DNA of 64,000 bases from Opitutaceae bacterium. GTDB lineage: Bacteria; Verrucomicrobiota; Verrucomicrobiia; Opitutales; Opitutaceae. Positions 41,742-51,083 of this stretch are shown here, in pieces. Each line of letters opens with the position of its first letter. The stretch's first letter is position 1. Made by a program: the position numbers and the translations under genes. Location of the stretch: assembly GCA_030693515.1 (NCBI GenBank), contig JAUYAK010000095.1, forward strand, positions 62,001 through 126,000. Reading direction: 5' to 3'. A model generated the notes under the pieces. The model made no database searches. It had not been told where the DNA came from and saw only the letters and a program-made list of their open reading frames with translations.

Positions 41742-42017
41742 ATGGCGCGACTCATCTATTTTTTGAAGGCGGCTCCGATCCCAGCCGATCCGCTGGAGGA
41801 GCCGATTGTGCCGTATGTCTTCGCGGAGTCCGTGCTCCGGCTCGGCGGCAAGCTACGCGCCGACAACGCGCAGACCGCGCTGCCCGTCTGGCGCGACGGC
41901 CGGCTGGAGATGTGCAGCCGCCGGCTGCCGGACCGCACGTTTTGCGGCTACGCCTACCGCATGCCGGCGCCGAGCTGGTTTGTATTTCGACCAGTCGCAA
42001 CGGGGGCACCGCGATGA
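41742..42017 (+). CDS. Hypothetical small protein of transfer operon
   Basis: 91 residues from ATG 41742. Predicted globular with a CSRRLPDRTFCGYAYRM segment holding two cysteines. No membrane helix. Its stop overlaps the next ATG, so it is part of the transfer operon. No family recognised. Confidence 0.55.
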   Translation: MARLIYFLKAAPIPADPLEEPIVPYVFAESVLRLGGKLRADNAQTALPVWRDGRLEMCSRRLPDRTFCGYAYRMPAPSWFVFRPVATGAPR

Positions 42018-43297
42018 GCGAGCAACTTCCCGCCGGTTCGCCCACGGAGTTTCGTTCCGAAGCACCACGCGTCTGGGTGCGACGTTATCTGCCGGACGAC
42101 GACGCCTTCTTGCTCGCGCCACTCGACGACGAAGCCGTCCCGCTGGTCGCCACGATAGATAAAGATTCGCCCGGCCGTGGCCGCGTTCGCGAAGCCCTCA
42201 TGGAGGCGTTGTTCGGCACCCGCCGCAGCCTCGCACCTTTGCGGCTGCTCGTGCATGAGATCGCGGCTCCTACGCCATCGGACGCCAATCGACCTTCCGC
42301 ACGTCGCTTCGCCATCACCGATACGTTTGCCGAGCGCACGTTCAAGGACGCCGACGCGCGCAAGATCGTCGATGTCGAGGGACAGGTGATTTCTCGTTGG
42401 AGCGAAAGTCTCGAGGAGGCCGTCAATCACCACGGTCGATTGTGGCTCACCCGCAGCGCTGTCGATTATTTTTCGGAAATGCACCCGGCCGATTTCATCC
42501 GTGTGCGCGAACGGGCGGCCACGCAGCTCGCCCCCGAGCAAGCCGACGCCTTGCCCCGTGACCTGCTCGGCGCGCTCCTGGGCGGCGAACTCGCCCACCC
42601 GCGCCGCTATCATCCGGGCGTGCCCCTGTCGCTTCAGTTCGAGGGCGAGCCACATCCATCGCAACGCGCCAACTATGCGATGCAGCGCGCCCTCGTGGAT
42701 GAGTTTATAGATCGCATGGCGAGCGGGCTGCCGGCGCTCGCCCATGCACAATCGACCCTGACAGCGAGTGGCGTGCTCGTCGCGGTGCATCCGACGCGCA
42801 CGCCGGAATCGCTCCGCGCTGGCACGCGAGAGGCCGCGCGCGGCATCGCGGCCCAGACGCTCGCGGGTCTCATGGAACTCCACGGTGCCGAGCCCGCCAC
42901 GCGGGATTTCGATGAACTGTGGGGCCCGCAGCCCGATGGTTCGCTCGGTCGGCGCGCCACGCTCCATCAGGAAATCGTCGCCGAGATGGCACCGCACCCC
43001 ATCGCGAAAAATCCGAACCTCCGGGAGAAAACTGCCGCCTACCTCGAGCTCTCCGCCTCGCGTCTCGCTCGCTACGACCTAGAAGCGCGGCTGCTTGTTT
43101 ACCAAGAGCAGCTCAGGATCGCCGGTCCCAGAAAACCGCGGCACCCCGAAACGGAAATCACCGCCGACTCAGCGCCGAAGTCCGCCCCTGCCGAGCCCCG
43201 GATGATCGCGCTCCTCCAGACCGGAGTGCCCACTGCGGTCGCGGCCGACCACGCGATCCAGACGGTCGTGCAGTCCGAAAATATTCCTTGGTTCTAA
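42014..43297 (+). CDS. Hypothetical transfer-region protein
   Basis: 427 residues, no family recognised. Acidic and mostly helical, with no membrane segment. Features include VRRYLPDDDAFLLAPLDDEA near the start, a long helical middle and a C-terminus ending QTVVQSENIPWF. It is flanked by overlapping transfer genes, so it may be a cytoplasmic transfer factor. It overlaps the upstream gene by four bases and lies 7 bases before the next. Confidence 0.6.
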   Translation: MSEQLPAGSPTEFRSEAPRVWVRRYLPDDDAFLLAPLDDEAVPLVATIDKDSPGRGRVREALMEALFGTRRSLAPLRLLVHEIAAPTPSDANRPSARRFAITDTFAERTFKDADARKIVDVEGQVISRWSESLEEAVNHHGRLWLTRSAVDYFSEMHPADFIRVRERAATQLAPEQADALPRDLLGALLGGELAHPRRYHPGVPLSLQFEGEPHPSQRANYAMQRALVDEFIDRMASGLPALAHAQSTLTASGVLVAVHPTRTPESLRAGTREAARGIAAQTLAGLMELHGAEPATRDFDELWGPQPDGSLGRRATLHQEIVAEMAPHPIAKNPNLREKTAAYLELSASRLARYDLEARLLVYQEQLRIAGPRKPRHPETEITADSAPKSAPAEPRMIALLQTGVPTAVAADHAIQTVVQSENIPWF

Positions 43298-43304
43298 ATT
43301 TTCC

Positions 43305-44222
43305 ATGTCGTTGCCGGCTTCAGATGAAAGCGAGTCCTTCGCGCGGTTTTTGCACACGACCCCGCTCGGGCAATTTTGCCGGCACCCCGAGATCGCGTGG
43401 GCGCTCGCCCAAGATCGCCTCGCGAGCACGATCACGCCGTTTCTCCATTTGCCCGACATCTTCCGTTACGAGGAGCGGCTCCTCCGGGATTGGGAATCGG
43501 AGCGACCGGAGGCCGCGGCCCAGGCTCGCGCTACATCGGCTCCGATTCAGGCCAGCGCGAGCGGCATGACGGACGAAGCCCGGCGACTGCGCGAATTGCT
43601 GCATCGCGTGGCGCACCGCCGCGTCGATGCCGCCGCAGTCGGTCGCGAAGTGTTCATCCCCTGCCCGCCGTTTTTCGGCGAGCCGCATCTTTCCCAACCG
43701 TTGCGCGACGGACTCACCTTGAAAATCGGAATCGTGCGCATGGCCCATTATTGGCCGAAGCCAGAGACCGAACTCCGCAGCCAGACGTGGCGCGCCCAGC
43801 CCGCTCTCATCCGGGCGGCCGAGAGCGCGTTGTTTCCGCTATTGCCGCCACCGAGCGAAAACGAGGCCGACGAGTTTTCCGCTGCTGCGTCACTGTGGCT
43901 GGCCCTCGCTCCGTTGCGGGAATTCGAAGCCCACAAATCGCTGCCGCTCCTGCCCTACAGCACCATCTATCCCGAAGGCTATGTGCCCCGCGGCTACTCC
44001 ATCCGCATCAAGCCTGAGACCATGCGCACGCTCGGAGGCAGCTACCTTACCCTCGCCGCCGCCGGTCTGTCGCCCTACATCGCCGATCCGTTTCTCGCCT
44101 ACTGCGACTCGCGCCGCAGTCTCCTGCAAATGTGGATCGCCGATCTCGAGGCGCTGGCAAAAGCCAAATGGAGCACGCCAACAGAGAAACCCCACGCCCA
44201 CGCGCCCGTGTCGAAACCGTAG
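43305..44222 (+). CDS. Hypothetical transfer-region protein
   Basis: 305 residues. Aromatic-rich, mainly helical, no clear membrane helix. A central FIPCPPFFGEPHLSQPL segment and a SLPLLPYSTIYPEGYVPRGY segment are distinctive. Spaced 7 bases from the preceding gene, so probably last in the VirB8-VirB10 operon before the first cargo site. Function unknown. Confidence 0.6.
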   Translation: MSLPASDESESFARFLHTTPLGQFCRHPEIAWALAQDRLASTITPFLHLPDIFRYEERLLRDWESERPEAAAQARATSAPIQASASGMTDEARRLRELLHRVAHRRVDAAAVGREVFIPCPPFFGEPHLSQPLRDGLTLKIGIVRMAHYWPKPETELRSQTWRAQPALIRAAESALFPLLPPPSENEADEFSAAASLWLALAPLREFEAHKSLPLLPYSTIYPEGYVPRGYSIRIKPETMRTLGGSYLTLAAAGLSPYIADPFLAYCDSRRSLLQMWIADLEALAKAKWSTPTEKPHAHAPVSKP

Positions 44223-44370
44223 AGATTGTAGGCAACGAGTGCTGGGTTCGAGCGCGGGTCCACCAACCGTTGCTGGCTGTGAGGTCGGTCAGCCCGGCGA
44301 GAGCGGCGCTGGCGTCGGTGGAGGAAATAATGCGGTGGAAGTGGTCGCGAAGTGTGATCACGCTGCTCCC

Positions 44371-45120
44371 ATGCCCGCTGCCATCGCTTACGAAAATCGC
44401 ATCGTGGCGTTCCTCGACATTCTGGGGTTCCGCGCGATGGTGGGAAAATTCCAGTCCGATCCTACCCTGCAACAGCGGCTCCATCGCGCGCTCACGGAGA
44501 TCAAGGCCTACAAAGGATTCGCCGGCAACCCTGGCACAGTCCAAAAGGAGGTGGAAGCGAGTGTCTTCTCGGACTCCATCGTCATCTCGGCCGCCGCCGA
44601 TCAGCTTTTTACGGTGATCTGGACGTGCATCGGCCTCCAAGCGCGCCTCATGGCAACGGGCGTTCTAGCCCGGGGCGGAATCTCGCAGGGACCGACCTTT
44701 CACCAGAACGATGTGCTATATGGCGAAGGTATGATTAAGGCCTACGATCTCGAATCGAAAGCCGCGATCTATCCACGAGTCGTCATCGCCCCGGAATTGA
44801 TCGCCACCCTCGCCGCCGGCCACAAAGCCATGCTCTTGAGCGAAGATGTTGACGGGCTGTGGCACACCGATCCGTTTGCCTTCGGTATTTTGCCGGACAA
44901 TTCGGAAGCATTGCTCGAGGACGCCTACGATCCGCACCTCGTCTTTCTCGAGGAGTTTGCCGCCAAAATCGACCAGGCGATCAAGTCCGCCACTAACGTC
45001 GGCGTTGCGGCCAAATGGAGCTGGCTCAAATCGAAGCACGCCGAGGCCCTAACGTTTCATCGGAAACACGGAAAACCTCGAATGTGGCGGATTATGGAGC
45101 TTTCGAAAAAGGCCGATTGA
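44371..45120 (+). CDS. Nucleotidyl-cyclase-homology-like protein
   Basis: 249 residues from ATG 44371. The order of motifs resembles class III nucleotidyl cyclases. First comes a strand with a metal-type aspartate (RIVAFLDILGFRAMV, D16), then a hairpin with a second aspartate (ASVFSDSIVISA, D68), then ARGGISQGP and YGEGMIKAYDLESKAAIYP. The last parallels the cyclase helix that ends in AaRLE and a following PR-type strand. The identity is divergent and catalysis is not shown. No effector with a cyclic-nucleotide-binding domain is evident nearby. It lies at the start of a cargo site with different base composition from the transfer genes. Confidence 0.55.
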   Translation: MPAAIAYENRIVAFLDILGFRAMVGKFQSDPTLQQRLHRALTEIKAYKGFAGNPGTVQKEVEASVFSDSIVISAAADQLFTVIWTCIGLQARLMATGVLARGGISQGPTFHQNDVLYGEGMIKAYDLESKAAIYPRVVIAPELIATLAAGHKAMLLSEDVDGLWHTDPFAFGILPDNSEALLEDAYDPHLVFLEEFAAKIDQAIKSATNVGVAAKWSWLKSKHAEALTFHRKHGKPRMWRIMELSKKAD

Positions 45121-45437
45121 GGATGGGTGGCTCGACCAACCTGTGGATGAGCAAATCCAGCCCGTGACAGTCGTCCGCGTAGAATTATCTCCATCCATGG
45201 TTCCGCGGCTAGGAAGCCACCCTTCGACGGAGCACGGGGGCAATGAAACAATCATGCGGGATAGGAAGCCTCGTAAAGCGTTGTTCAGCCGCACGTCACA
45301 TCCCGCCGAGGTAATTCGACTTGAATTCCAGCGATTTGGGGCGATGGTAGGGACGTCTCATTTACCAGTCCCGAAGCTTCGGCCGAAGGGTGTTAGTGTA
45401 AAAGGAGCATTTGAGGCCGCCTAACCCGCGGCCTCAG
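45121..45437. other. Gap between convergent cargo genes
   Basis: 317 bases without a convincing gene. Its right end holds the terminator hairpin at 45413-45435. More AT-rich than the transfer genes. Confidence 0.4.
45413..45435 (-). terminator. Terminator hairpin after the minus-strand cargo pair
   Basis: GAGGCCGC (45413-45420) and GCGGCCTC (45428-45435) form a perfect 8-bp stem with a 7-base loop, two bases past the stop of the 181-residue gene. Reading on the minus strand a CTCCTTTTAC stretch follows. Confidence 0.5.
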
Positions 45438-45983
45438 CTATTTTACGGGGGGCGGCGCCGTTTTCTTGATGCTGCCCTTCCACTCTTTCTCGAAGTCCCC
45501 CGGCTTATTGCCGTTCAGGACGTAGCTGGTTCTCAGAAAATAGCGGTCTCGTCCTTTGTCCAGAATCACGGCATAATTGTGCTCAAACAGCCAGAGCGGC
45601 ACATGCGTCTTCGGACCGCGATCACCGCGGCGCTCATTTTCCCACCAACGCACCCAAGCCGGATCCTCGGCGTTGCGGATGACCCAGCCGATCCAATCGA
45701 TCCGCTCGCATCGCGGAAAATCGGGAACGCGTTCATCTTCCTTCGGACCGGTCGACATGCTGTGCCAGAAGGAAAAATGTTTGCCCTGATACGGCTGCTT
45801 CGGCGGAGCCCCTCTTTGCGGCTCCATGTAGGGGCACACCACCGGCCAGCCGCGAAAGACCAGTCCGGCGTCGGCCGCCGTGTGCCGAAACTCCGCATAG
45901 ATGTCGTCGATGTAATTGGGCCACTTGGCGGCGCTGTCCTCGCCCTCGGCGTCGGCCAACAACATCAGCTCGGGGAGGGGCAT
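45438..45983 (-). CDS. Hypothetical protein, partner of DUF3800 gene
   Basis: 181 residues. Conserved-looking segments are AKWPNYIDDIYAEFRHTAAD, KHFSFWHSMSTGPKEDERVP, RCERIDWIGWVIRNA, NYAVILDKGRDRYFLRTSYV. The closing pattern (a vILd-r-RYfLrTsY strand pair) is reminiscent of phage-associated RelE/barnase-like nuclease domains, but I cannot confirm the family. It starts one base after the DUF3800 stop, so the two are cotranscribed. Confidence 0.6.
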   Translation of the reverse strand: MPLPELMLLADAEGEDSAAKWPNYIDDIYAEFRHTAADAGLVFRGWPVVCPYMEPQRGAPPKQPYQGKHFSFWHSMSTGPKEDERVPDFPRCERIDWIGWVIRNAEDPAWVRWWENERRGDRGPKTHVPLWLFEHNYAVILDKGRDRYFLRTSYVLNGNKPGDFEKEWKGSIKKTAPPPVK

Positions 45984-45984
45984 A

Positions 45985-46692
45985 TTATGCGTCGCCCTTG
46001 TTGGCTTCCCACACGAATACGTCGAATTTCCGCCGACCTGGAGCCGTCGACCATTTCAATGTGAGCCCGGAGTGCGAACGGATGCGTTCCACGACGGCGA
46101 GCTTTCCGCCGTTCCCTTTTAGATCGCGGTGCACATAAGCTAGGCTCCCAATCAGCAGATCGGCGACCTGCACCAGGGCCACTTCCTTGGAGTGGACGAG
46201 CTGCATGCCTAGGAGATGCTCCGCGCGGTCGTCGTGAAGGTGGGAACGCAGGAAGGACTCAAGTTGGATAACCCGCGCGGCGCCTTTGGTGTCCTTGATG
46301 TCGAGGAATACCCGATTACCTAAGCTCGCCTTGAGGACGGAACGAAGCAGCAGGTAATACATTTTGTAATACCAGTGGTCGTGCGTTTGGGCGAAATCGT
46401 CGTGCCGGAGAACGGCCTTGTTCGGCACGACCAATCCACGGAAGGAGAGACCATCTCGGGAGAAAAACAGGTCGATGATCTCAAGGTAAAAAGCGACCTT
46501 CCGCGGCGCCACCTTCGCCCACTTGATTTCGAAGTTATCGTCGAGGTTATGCCGGCGCTTGATGGCGCGAATTTGCAACGCTACCGCGCGAACGTCGTCC
46601 GCACCGCAGGACAAGGCACCCAGAACCATTGCAGACTGATGGTCATTCTCCAAGTGGCAGCTCTCGTCGCAGAAGACGTGCATTTGGCTCAT
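45985..46692 (-). CDS. DUF3800 family protein (RNase H-like)
   Basis: 235 residues from the ATG at 46690-46692. The N-terminus MHVFCDESCHLENDH and the following VLGAL match the DUF3800 opening (DES motif). KWAKV lies in the middle, and VQVADLLIGSLAYVHRDL near the end carries the conserved aspartate. The family is thought to have an RNase H-like fold and is frequent in phages and defence islands. Its role is not established. A longer start at 46779 lacks conserved sequence. Confidence 0.8.
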   Translation of the reverse strand: MSQMHVFCDESCHLENDHQSAMVLGALSCGADDVRAVALQIRAIKRRHNLDDNFEIKWAKVAPRKVAFYLEIIDLFFSRDGLSFRGLVVPNKAVLRHDDFAQTHDHWYYKMYYLLLRSVLKASLGNRVFLDIKDTKGAARVIQLESFLRSHLHDDRAEHLLGMQLVHSKEVALVQVADLLIGSLAYVHRDLKGNGGKLAVVERIRSHSGLTLKWSTAPGRRKFDVFVWEANKGDA

Positions 46693-47076
46693 CGCAATGG
46701 GATTAGCTTCGGCGTGATGAGTTTGCAACAAAACCCTGTGCTGTTTGGCGGATATGGCGCGGTCACCGACGTCCATCACCTAACCTTGAGGGATTACCGA
46801 CGGTGCCCGTCTAGGAACGCTGGCAAACGGCGGATCACGCAGGGCTGACCTTTCGCGACAAAAAGGTGCGCCGGGGCTGGCAAGTTCATTTCTTCCGGTG
46901 AGTCAACGCTTGGAAAACTGCAATTTCGCGCGTTTCAATCGAAGGTATTAGAAACGGAAGCTTCGAAGCCACACGGACAGTTTGAAGTAAAGGCCTGCCA
47001 AGCCGGCTTGACGTAAATATCCGCCAAAGCCGGGGAATATTTCGTCAGTGCCCACCCGGCACGACCACAGCATGAC
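46693..47076. other. Gap with no recognised feature
   Basis: 384 bases. I see no gene, RNA or strong hairpin. Composition is more AT-rich than the transfer genes, fitting the edge of an inserted cargo segment. Confidence 0.4.
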
Positions 47077-47784
47077 TCAGCTCGCCCTTGCCCGCAACGG
47101 AGTCGCGTGCGCGTGCAGGTGGCGCATATCGCCCGCGTTGATGATGCCGTCGCGTTTGATCGCATCGCGGAGCTGGGTCAGGCCATTTTCGCACTCCCGG
47201 TCCACGTCGGCCACCGAACACCAAAACGCGTTGGTCAGGTGCTGCGGATCGCGGCGCGTCGGATGGATGCGTGAAGCGTGCTTCGGCGCGCGAAACGGAG
47301 CGGCGAAGTAGGGCGCATCTTTGGCGTAGTCGATCAACCCGCACCAATAGCGCGAGAGACTGTAGGGCCGGATATCCTTGAGGCTCCCAGCGTCCACCGC
47401 GGGCGGCTCCAAAAGAAAACCCGCGAGGATCGCGAGCGTGCGCTGGAGGTTGGCGGTCACGCCCATCGTCGCCAACACCGCCGGGTCGCCGGCGACGGAC
47501 GCTGCCGGCAGGATTTCTTGAAACGCCAGCCGCGCGCGACCCGAGGCCCATTCGACATCATGCGCGATGCCGACGGCCCGCTCAATGGAATCGGACGAGG
47601 GCTTGCTCCAGCGCACGAGCACGGGCTCGAGCACCTGCGAAGTGAGCCAGAGGTTGTAGGGCATAGTGGCGATCACCAGTTCCGGGTATGATCCCAGCGG
47701 GTTGCCCCGCGACTCTTCCCCAAAGGAAACCTGCCGCACGACGGCGCGGGCGGCTCGAGTTTTGATTGGATGATGTTGCAGCAT
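47077..47784 (-). CDS. Hypothetical protein, end of coupling-protein operon
   Basis: 235 residues, no membrane helix, no recognised family. The segment YPELVIATMPYNLWLTSQVLE and the helical ATMGVTANLQRTLAILAGFL are the clearest folded parts. A C-terminal RDGIINAGDMRHLHAHATP tail is histidine-rich. Fourth gene of the minus-strand operon headed by the small membrane protein and the coupling protein. Confidence 0.6.
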   Translation of the reverse strand: MLQHHPIKTRAARAVVRQVSFGEESRGNPLGSYPELVIATMPYNLWLTSQVLEPVLVRWSKPSSDSIERAVGIAHDVEWASGRARLAFQEILPAASVAGDPAVLATMGVTANLQRTLAILAGFLLEPPAVDAGSLKDIRPYSLSRYWCGLIDYAKDAPYFAAPFRAPKHASRIHPTRRDPQHLTNAFWCSVADVDRECENGLTQLRDAIKRDGIINAGDMRHLHAHATPLRARAS

Positions 47785-47811
47785 GGCGAGGGAATTCGGT
47801 GCGAAATCGCT

Positions 47812-48123
47812 TCAACCTGCCACCGCCAATTGCGGTCGTTCCGCCGGCGTTAATGCATCGAAGAGCAGCCCCTTGAACTCGCGCTCAAGGGAGTGACCGC
47901 CAACAGCCGAGAGCAGGAGCGAACCGGCTGCGCGCGGCAGCAGCACGAGCATACCGGGATCGCCTTTCGCCAAGCTGAGAAACCGAGCGCGATCAGCCAG
48001 CTCGGGATGCTGATCCAGCACGGTGCGGATCATCTTTCCGGGTTGCAGCAGAATCAGCGCTTCCTCGCTGCTGAGCGAAACGACCAAATGCGAGGTGGCG
48101 GTGTCTGCGGGCACGAGGTGCAT
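47812..48123 (-). CDS. Hypothetical small protein of coupling-protein operon
   Basis: 103 residues, beginning MHLVPADTATSHLVVSLSSE and continuing with alternating strands and helices (GMLVLLPRAAGSLLLSAVGG). It starts two bases after the coupling-protein stop. Possibly a small coupling-protein cofactor. No family recognised. Confidence 0.55.
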   Translation of the reverse strand: MHLVPADTATSHLVVSLSSEEALILLQPGKMIRTVLDQHPELADRARFLSLAKGDPGMLVLLPRAAGSLLLSAVGGHSLEREFKGLLFDALTPAERPQLAVAG

Positions 48124-48125
48124 GG

Positions 48126-51083
48126 CTAGGAAACGAGGTCGCGCATGGTCTTGAGATCGAAGGCGCCCGCCTCTGGTCGAGGCCGTTCGGTCGTGGCCCG
48201 GCGGCGAGCGGCCGCACCGGCCTCCTCCTGCGCTCGCGCCTGCCGCGCCGTTTCGGCCACATGCACCGCCAGACCGCCGGTGGGGATGAGACCCGGCGCA
48301 TCGGGCGGGATCGCTGCGGTGATCTCGCGTTCCGGCGGACGCTCATCCGACGCCATTCCGTCGAGTCCAAGACTGAGCGTTTCGCCGAAGGCCGCATCGG
48401 GCTTGTCGGATTTTTTTGCCTGGCGTCTGGCCTCTTCGAGCACGACCGCCAGGCCGCGCGGCTCGATATTGCTCATCTCGCCGACGGCCGCATCCAGATT
48501 TCCGAGATAGGCGGCGAAGAGGTCGCGCTCCCGTTCTACTTGTGCAGGCGTGAGTGCATTTTCGTCGCCATCGCAATCACCCGTTAGCGAGATCGACGGC
48601 GGAGCCGGCGGAGAGGAACTCTGCGCCGCTGGAGCAGGTGCCGCGACACTCACCTCCAACACGGGACGCGGCGTGATCGCAAAGCCCGGCGTAAGCGGAA
48701 GGACCGATTTGTAGGCGGGTCGAGGCATGACCGGTGATTCAATCACGCTGTTTGTCGGTGCCGGCGTGGTCGGCAAGGTCGCCGCGCAATCCGACGCCGT
48801 GGCAGACACCACCGCTGGCATCTTCGTCGGCGCACTTGCTGGCGGCGCGTTCTCCGCCGGACGGGGCTGGCAATCCCAGCGTGTGTCCTGGCCTCGCTCG
48901 TGCGAAAGATTCTCGATGATTTCGCGGTAGTATTCGCGCACACGGGCGTTCACTGCGGTCACGCCGCGCGGCTTCTCGGTGCAAAAAATGTAGTTCGATT
49001 TTCCCTTCCTGACTTTCGCGACTTTGCCCTCGCAGCCCTTGTTGTAGGCCACGATGTCCCCGACGTTCAGATGCGCGAAGTCTTCGGGACGGTAGCGGTC
49101 CTTCTCCTCGTTGCTCAGACGATGGCGCACCGTCAGGCCACGACCGTTGGAGAGTGTGCCCAGCAGTCCGCCGAGGTCGATGTTGTGGTCGGCGCTCACT
49201 TTTTCCCGTGTCACCATGCCGCAGATCTCGGAAGCACGCTTGCACGTCTCGGGATCGGTCTGTTGCAGCCAAAATTGCACACCAAACGCGGAGATATAGA
49301 CGTTGGCCGCCTCGCGCCCAATCACCTCGATGATCCAGGCGTAGCTCTGCGTCGCGCAAAAATTCACGACATTGTTGGACCGCGAAAGGTTCATGAAGTA
49401 AGGATCTCCCGCAGTCGAGGAACCGGAGATGATGTATTTGTGGCACTCGTCCGTGAACGCGAGTGCGAGGCGCGTGGAATTGAGATCAGGGCGGCTGTTG
49501 CGCGCGAGCATGGCACTCTGGAAATCACTTTTGCACGCCGTGCCCAGCAATCGCCCCAGTTGCTCGTAGCGATCGCCGGGCACGAGCCCGATGATTTTTC
49601 CCGACTGCACGATGTCCTCGAAACTAAACGTGGACGGCTGGCAAAACGTCTCGGCCAAGTTCGGGTCCTGGAGAAACACATCGAACGCGCCCGAAATGGT
49701 GGACTTGATGATATTCGCCGTCTTGCCGTCGGCCACCATCTTTTGCCATTCGTCGCGGAAAAACAGCGTGAGGTCTTCGAGCGGCGCGATCTGCCGCCGC
49801 AAGATGTCGTTGCGGGCATCCTCGTCTCGGCACGCCTTCGCCTCCTCGCGCAGGATTTTGATTCGCTCGCCAAGCCGCGCCAGCGCCGCCGTGAGGCGTT
49901 GGTCCTGCGTGGCCAGCCGGACAATATCGATCGCCGTGCAGTGCGTGCGCTCTGCCGCCCGGTGCAGCGAGATGCACGCCGCGATGACTTTTCTGCCCTG
50001 CTCGTAGAAGTAGTCGTTTTCCCCGCGACTGCCGCTGCCGCGCGACATCGACGCCAACCGGGTGATGCGCTCCGCCGCCTCCGCCGCCGGCAGGAGCGGA
50101 TCGACCAGATTGTAGTGAATCCCGTTGTCCACGTAGAGCACGCCATCGACCGTCAGCGTGAGCGGCGCTTCCGCGAGAATTTGCCGGCCTTCCGCATCGA
50201 GTGAGGCCACCTGCTGATCGCGCGCGACGGTGTGGCTCACGCGCCGCAGTCGCGAGCCGTCCCAGCGCCAGCCGAGAAATCGCGGCCGGCGCTCACCGAG
50301 CGTCACCGCCATCTTGGCCAGCTCTGACAACACCGCCTGAATCTCCGCCGGCGCTTCAAACACATTGTTCGGCACCAGCCGCCCGGCGCGGTGATGCCCG
50401 GCGGGGAAATGCAAGCGGGGCAAAATCTCGCCGGCATCCGAGCCGCCCGCGCCGCCGCGTCCGGAGAGAAACCAGAGTCGCCCGCGTTCATCGCGATAGC
50501 GGATCACCGGAATCCGACAGCTCGGCGAAACGATCAGCACATCGCGTGAGACGCACCGGCCCGCTTCGTGGGCGAGATAAATACACCCGTCCACCAAGTC
50601 GCCTTTCACCTCGGGAATGAATGCGCCGATTTTTTGAAATTCGTTTTTCGAGAGTTCGTCGTCGGTTTCCTCGTTGTAGGTCTGAAAGAGCTGCTGCAGC
50701 GCCGGCATCAGCACGCCCGCCGTCTTCGACGACCCCGTCACCCCGGTGACAAGGATCGAGGTGCGCATCGCGTCATAGTTCACATTCATTCCCGCAATCG
50801 TGAAGCCGTGCCGCTTCGCCACGGTGCGCCGGCTCGCGAATTCCCACGCCTTCGCGAAATAGAGCGGCGCGACGAAAAGAAAAATCGCTCCCGTCACCCC
50901 AAGCGCCAATCCACGCGGCCAGCCGTAAGCGGCTCCGAGTTGCACTAGCGTCACGGGGACAAGTAGGCCGACGACCACGAGCGCCACCGCGACATGGGCG
51001 GCGTATTCCCAGCGCGATTTCACCGGCCATGCTTGGGCCAAGAAACCGAAACCCCGTCCGAAGCTTGCATCATTCGCCAGCAT
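48126..51083 (-). CDS. VirD4/TraG-type type IV coupling protein
   Basis: 985 residues from the ATG at 51081-51083; a longer frame opening at 51182 adds arginine-rich shadow sequence. Two membrane helices (about 27-50 and 58-79) precede Walker A GVTGSSKT at residues 114-121. Later motifs include IGAFIPEVKGDLVD, Walker B-like LALAFTDECHKYI and a conserved NNVVNFCATQSYAW (a glutamine sensor as in TraG/VirD4). It links the relaxosome to the secretion channel and pumps DNA. The last 300 residues are proline/alanine-rich and probably disordered, longer than usual. It overlaps the upstream membrane gene by 14 bases. Confidence 0.85.
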   Translation of the reverse strand: MLANDASFGRGFGFLAQAWPVKSRWEYAAHVAVALVVVGLLVPVTLVQLGAAYGWPRGLALGVTGAIFLFVAPLYFAKAWEFASRRTVAKRHGFTIAGMNVNYDAMRTSILVTGVTGSSKTAGVLMPALQQLFQTYNEETDDELSKNEFQKIGAFIPEVKGDLVDGCIYLAHEAGRCVSRDVLIVSPSCRIPVIRYRDERGRLWFLSGRGGAGGSDAGEILPRLHFPAGHHRAGRLVPNNVFEAPAEIQAVLSELAKMAVTLGERRPRFLGWRWDGSRLRRVSHTVARDQQVASLDAEGRQILAEAPLTLTVDGVLYVDNGIHYNLVDPLLPAAEAAERITRLASMSRGSGSRGENDYFYEQGRKVIAACISLHRAAERTHCTAIDIVRLATQDQRLTAALARLGERIKILREEAKACRDEDARNDILRRQIAPLEDLTLFFRDEWQKMVADGKTANIIKSTISGAFDVFLQDPNLAETFCQPSTFSFEDIVQSGKIIGLVPGDRYEQLGRLLGTACKSDFQSAMLARNSRPDLNSTRLALAFTDECHKYIISGSSTAGDPYFMNLSRSNNVVNFCATQSYAWIIEVIGREAANVYISAFGVQFWLQQTDPETCKRASEICGMVTREKVSADHNIDLGGLLGTLSNGRGLTVRHRLSNEEKDRYRPEDFAHLNVGDIVAYNKGCEGKVAKVRKGKSNYIFCTEKPRGVTAVNARVREYYREIIENLSHERGQDTRWDCQPRPAENAPPASAPTKMPAVVSATASDCAATLPTTPAPTNSVIESPVMPRPAYKSVLPLTPGFAITPRPVLEVSVAAPAPAAQSSSPPAPPSISLTGDCDGDENALTPAQVERERDLFAAYLGNLDAAVGEMSNIEPRGLAVVLEEARRQAKKSDKPDAAFGETLSLGLDGMASDERPPEREITAAIPPDAPGLIPTGGLAVHVAETARQARAQEEAGAAARRRATTERPRPEAGAFDLKTMRDLVS

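Noticed and set aside
46375-46848. 157-codon plus-strand frame in cargo site 1
   Set aside because: Antisense to the DUF3800 gene, which has a clear family signature.
48900-50204. 434-codon plus-strand open frame
   Set aside because: Lies opposite the coupling-protein gene, whose Walker motifs and length are convincing.
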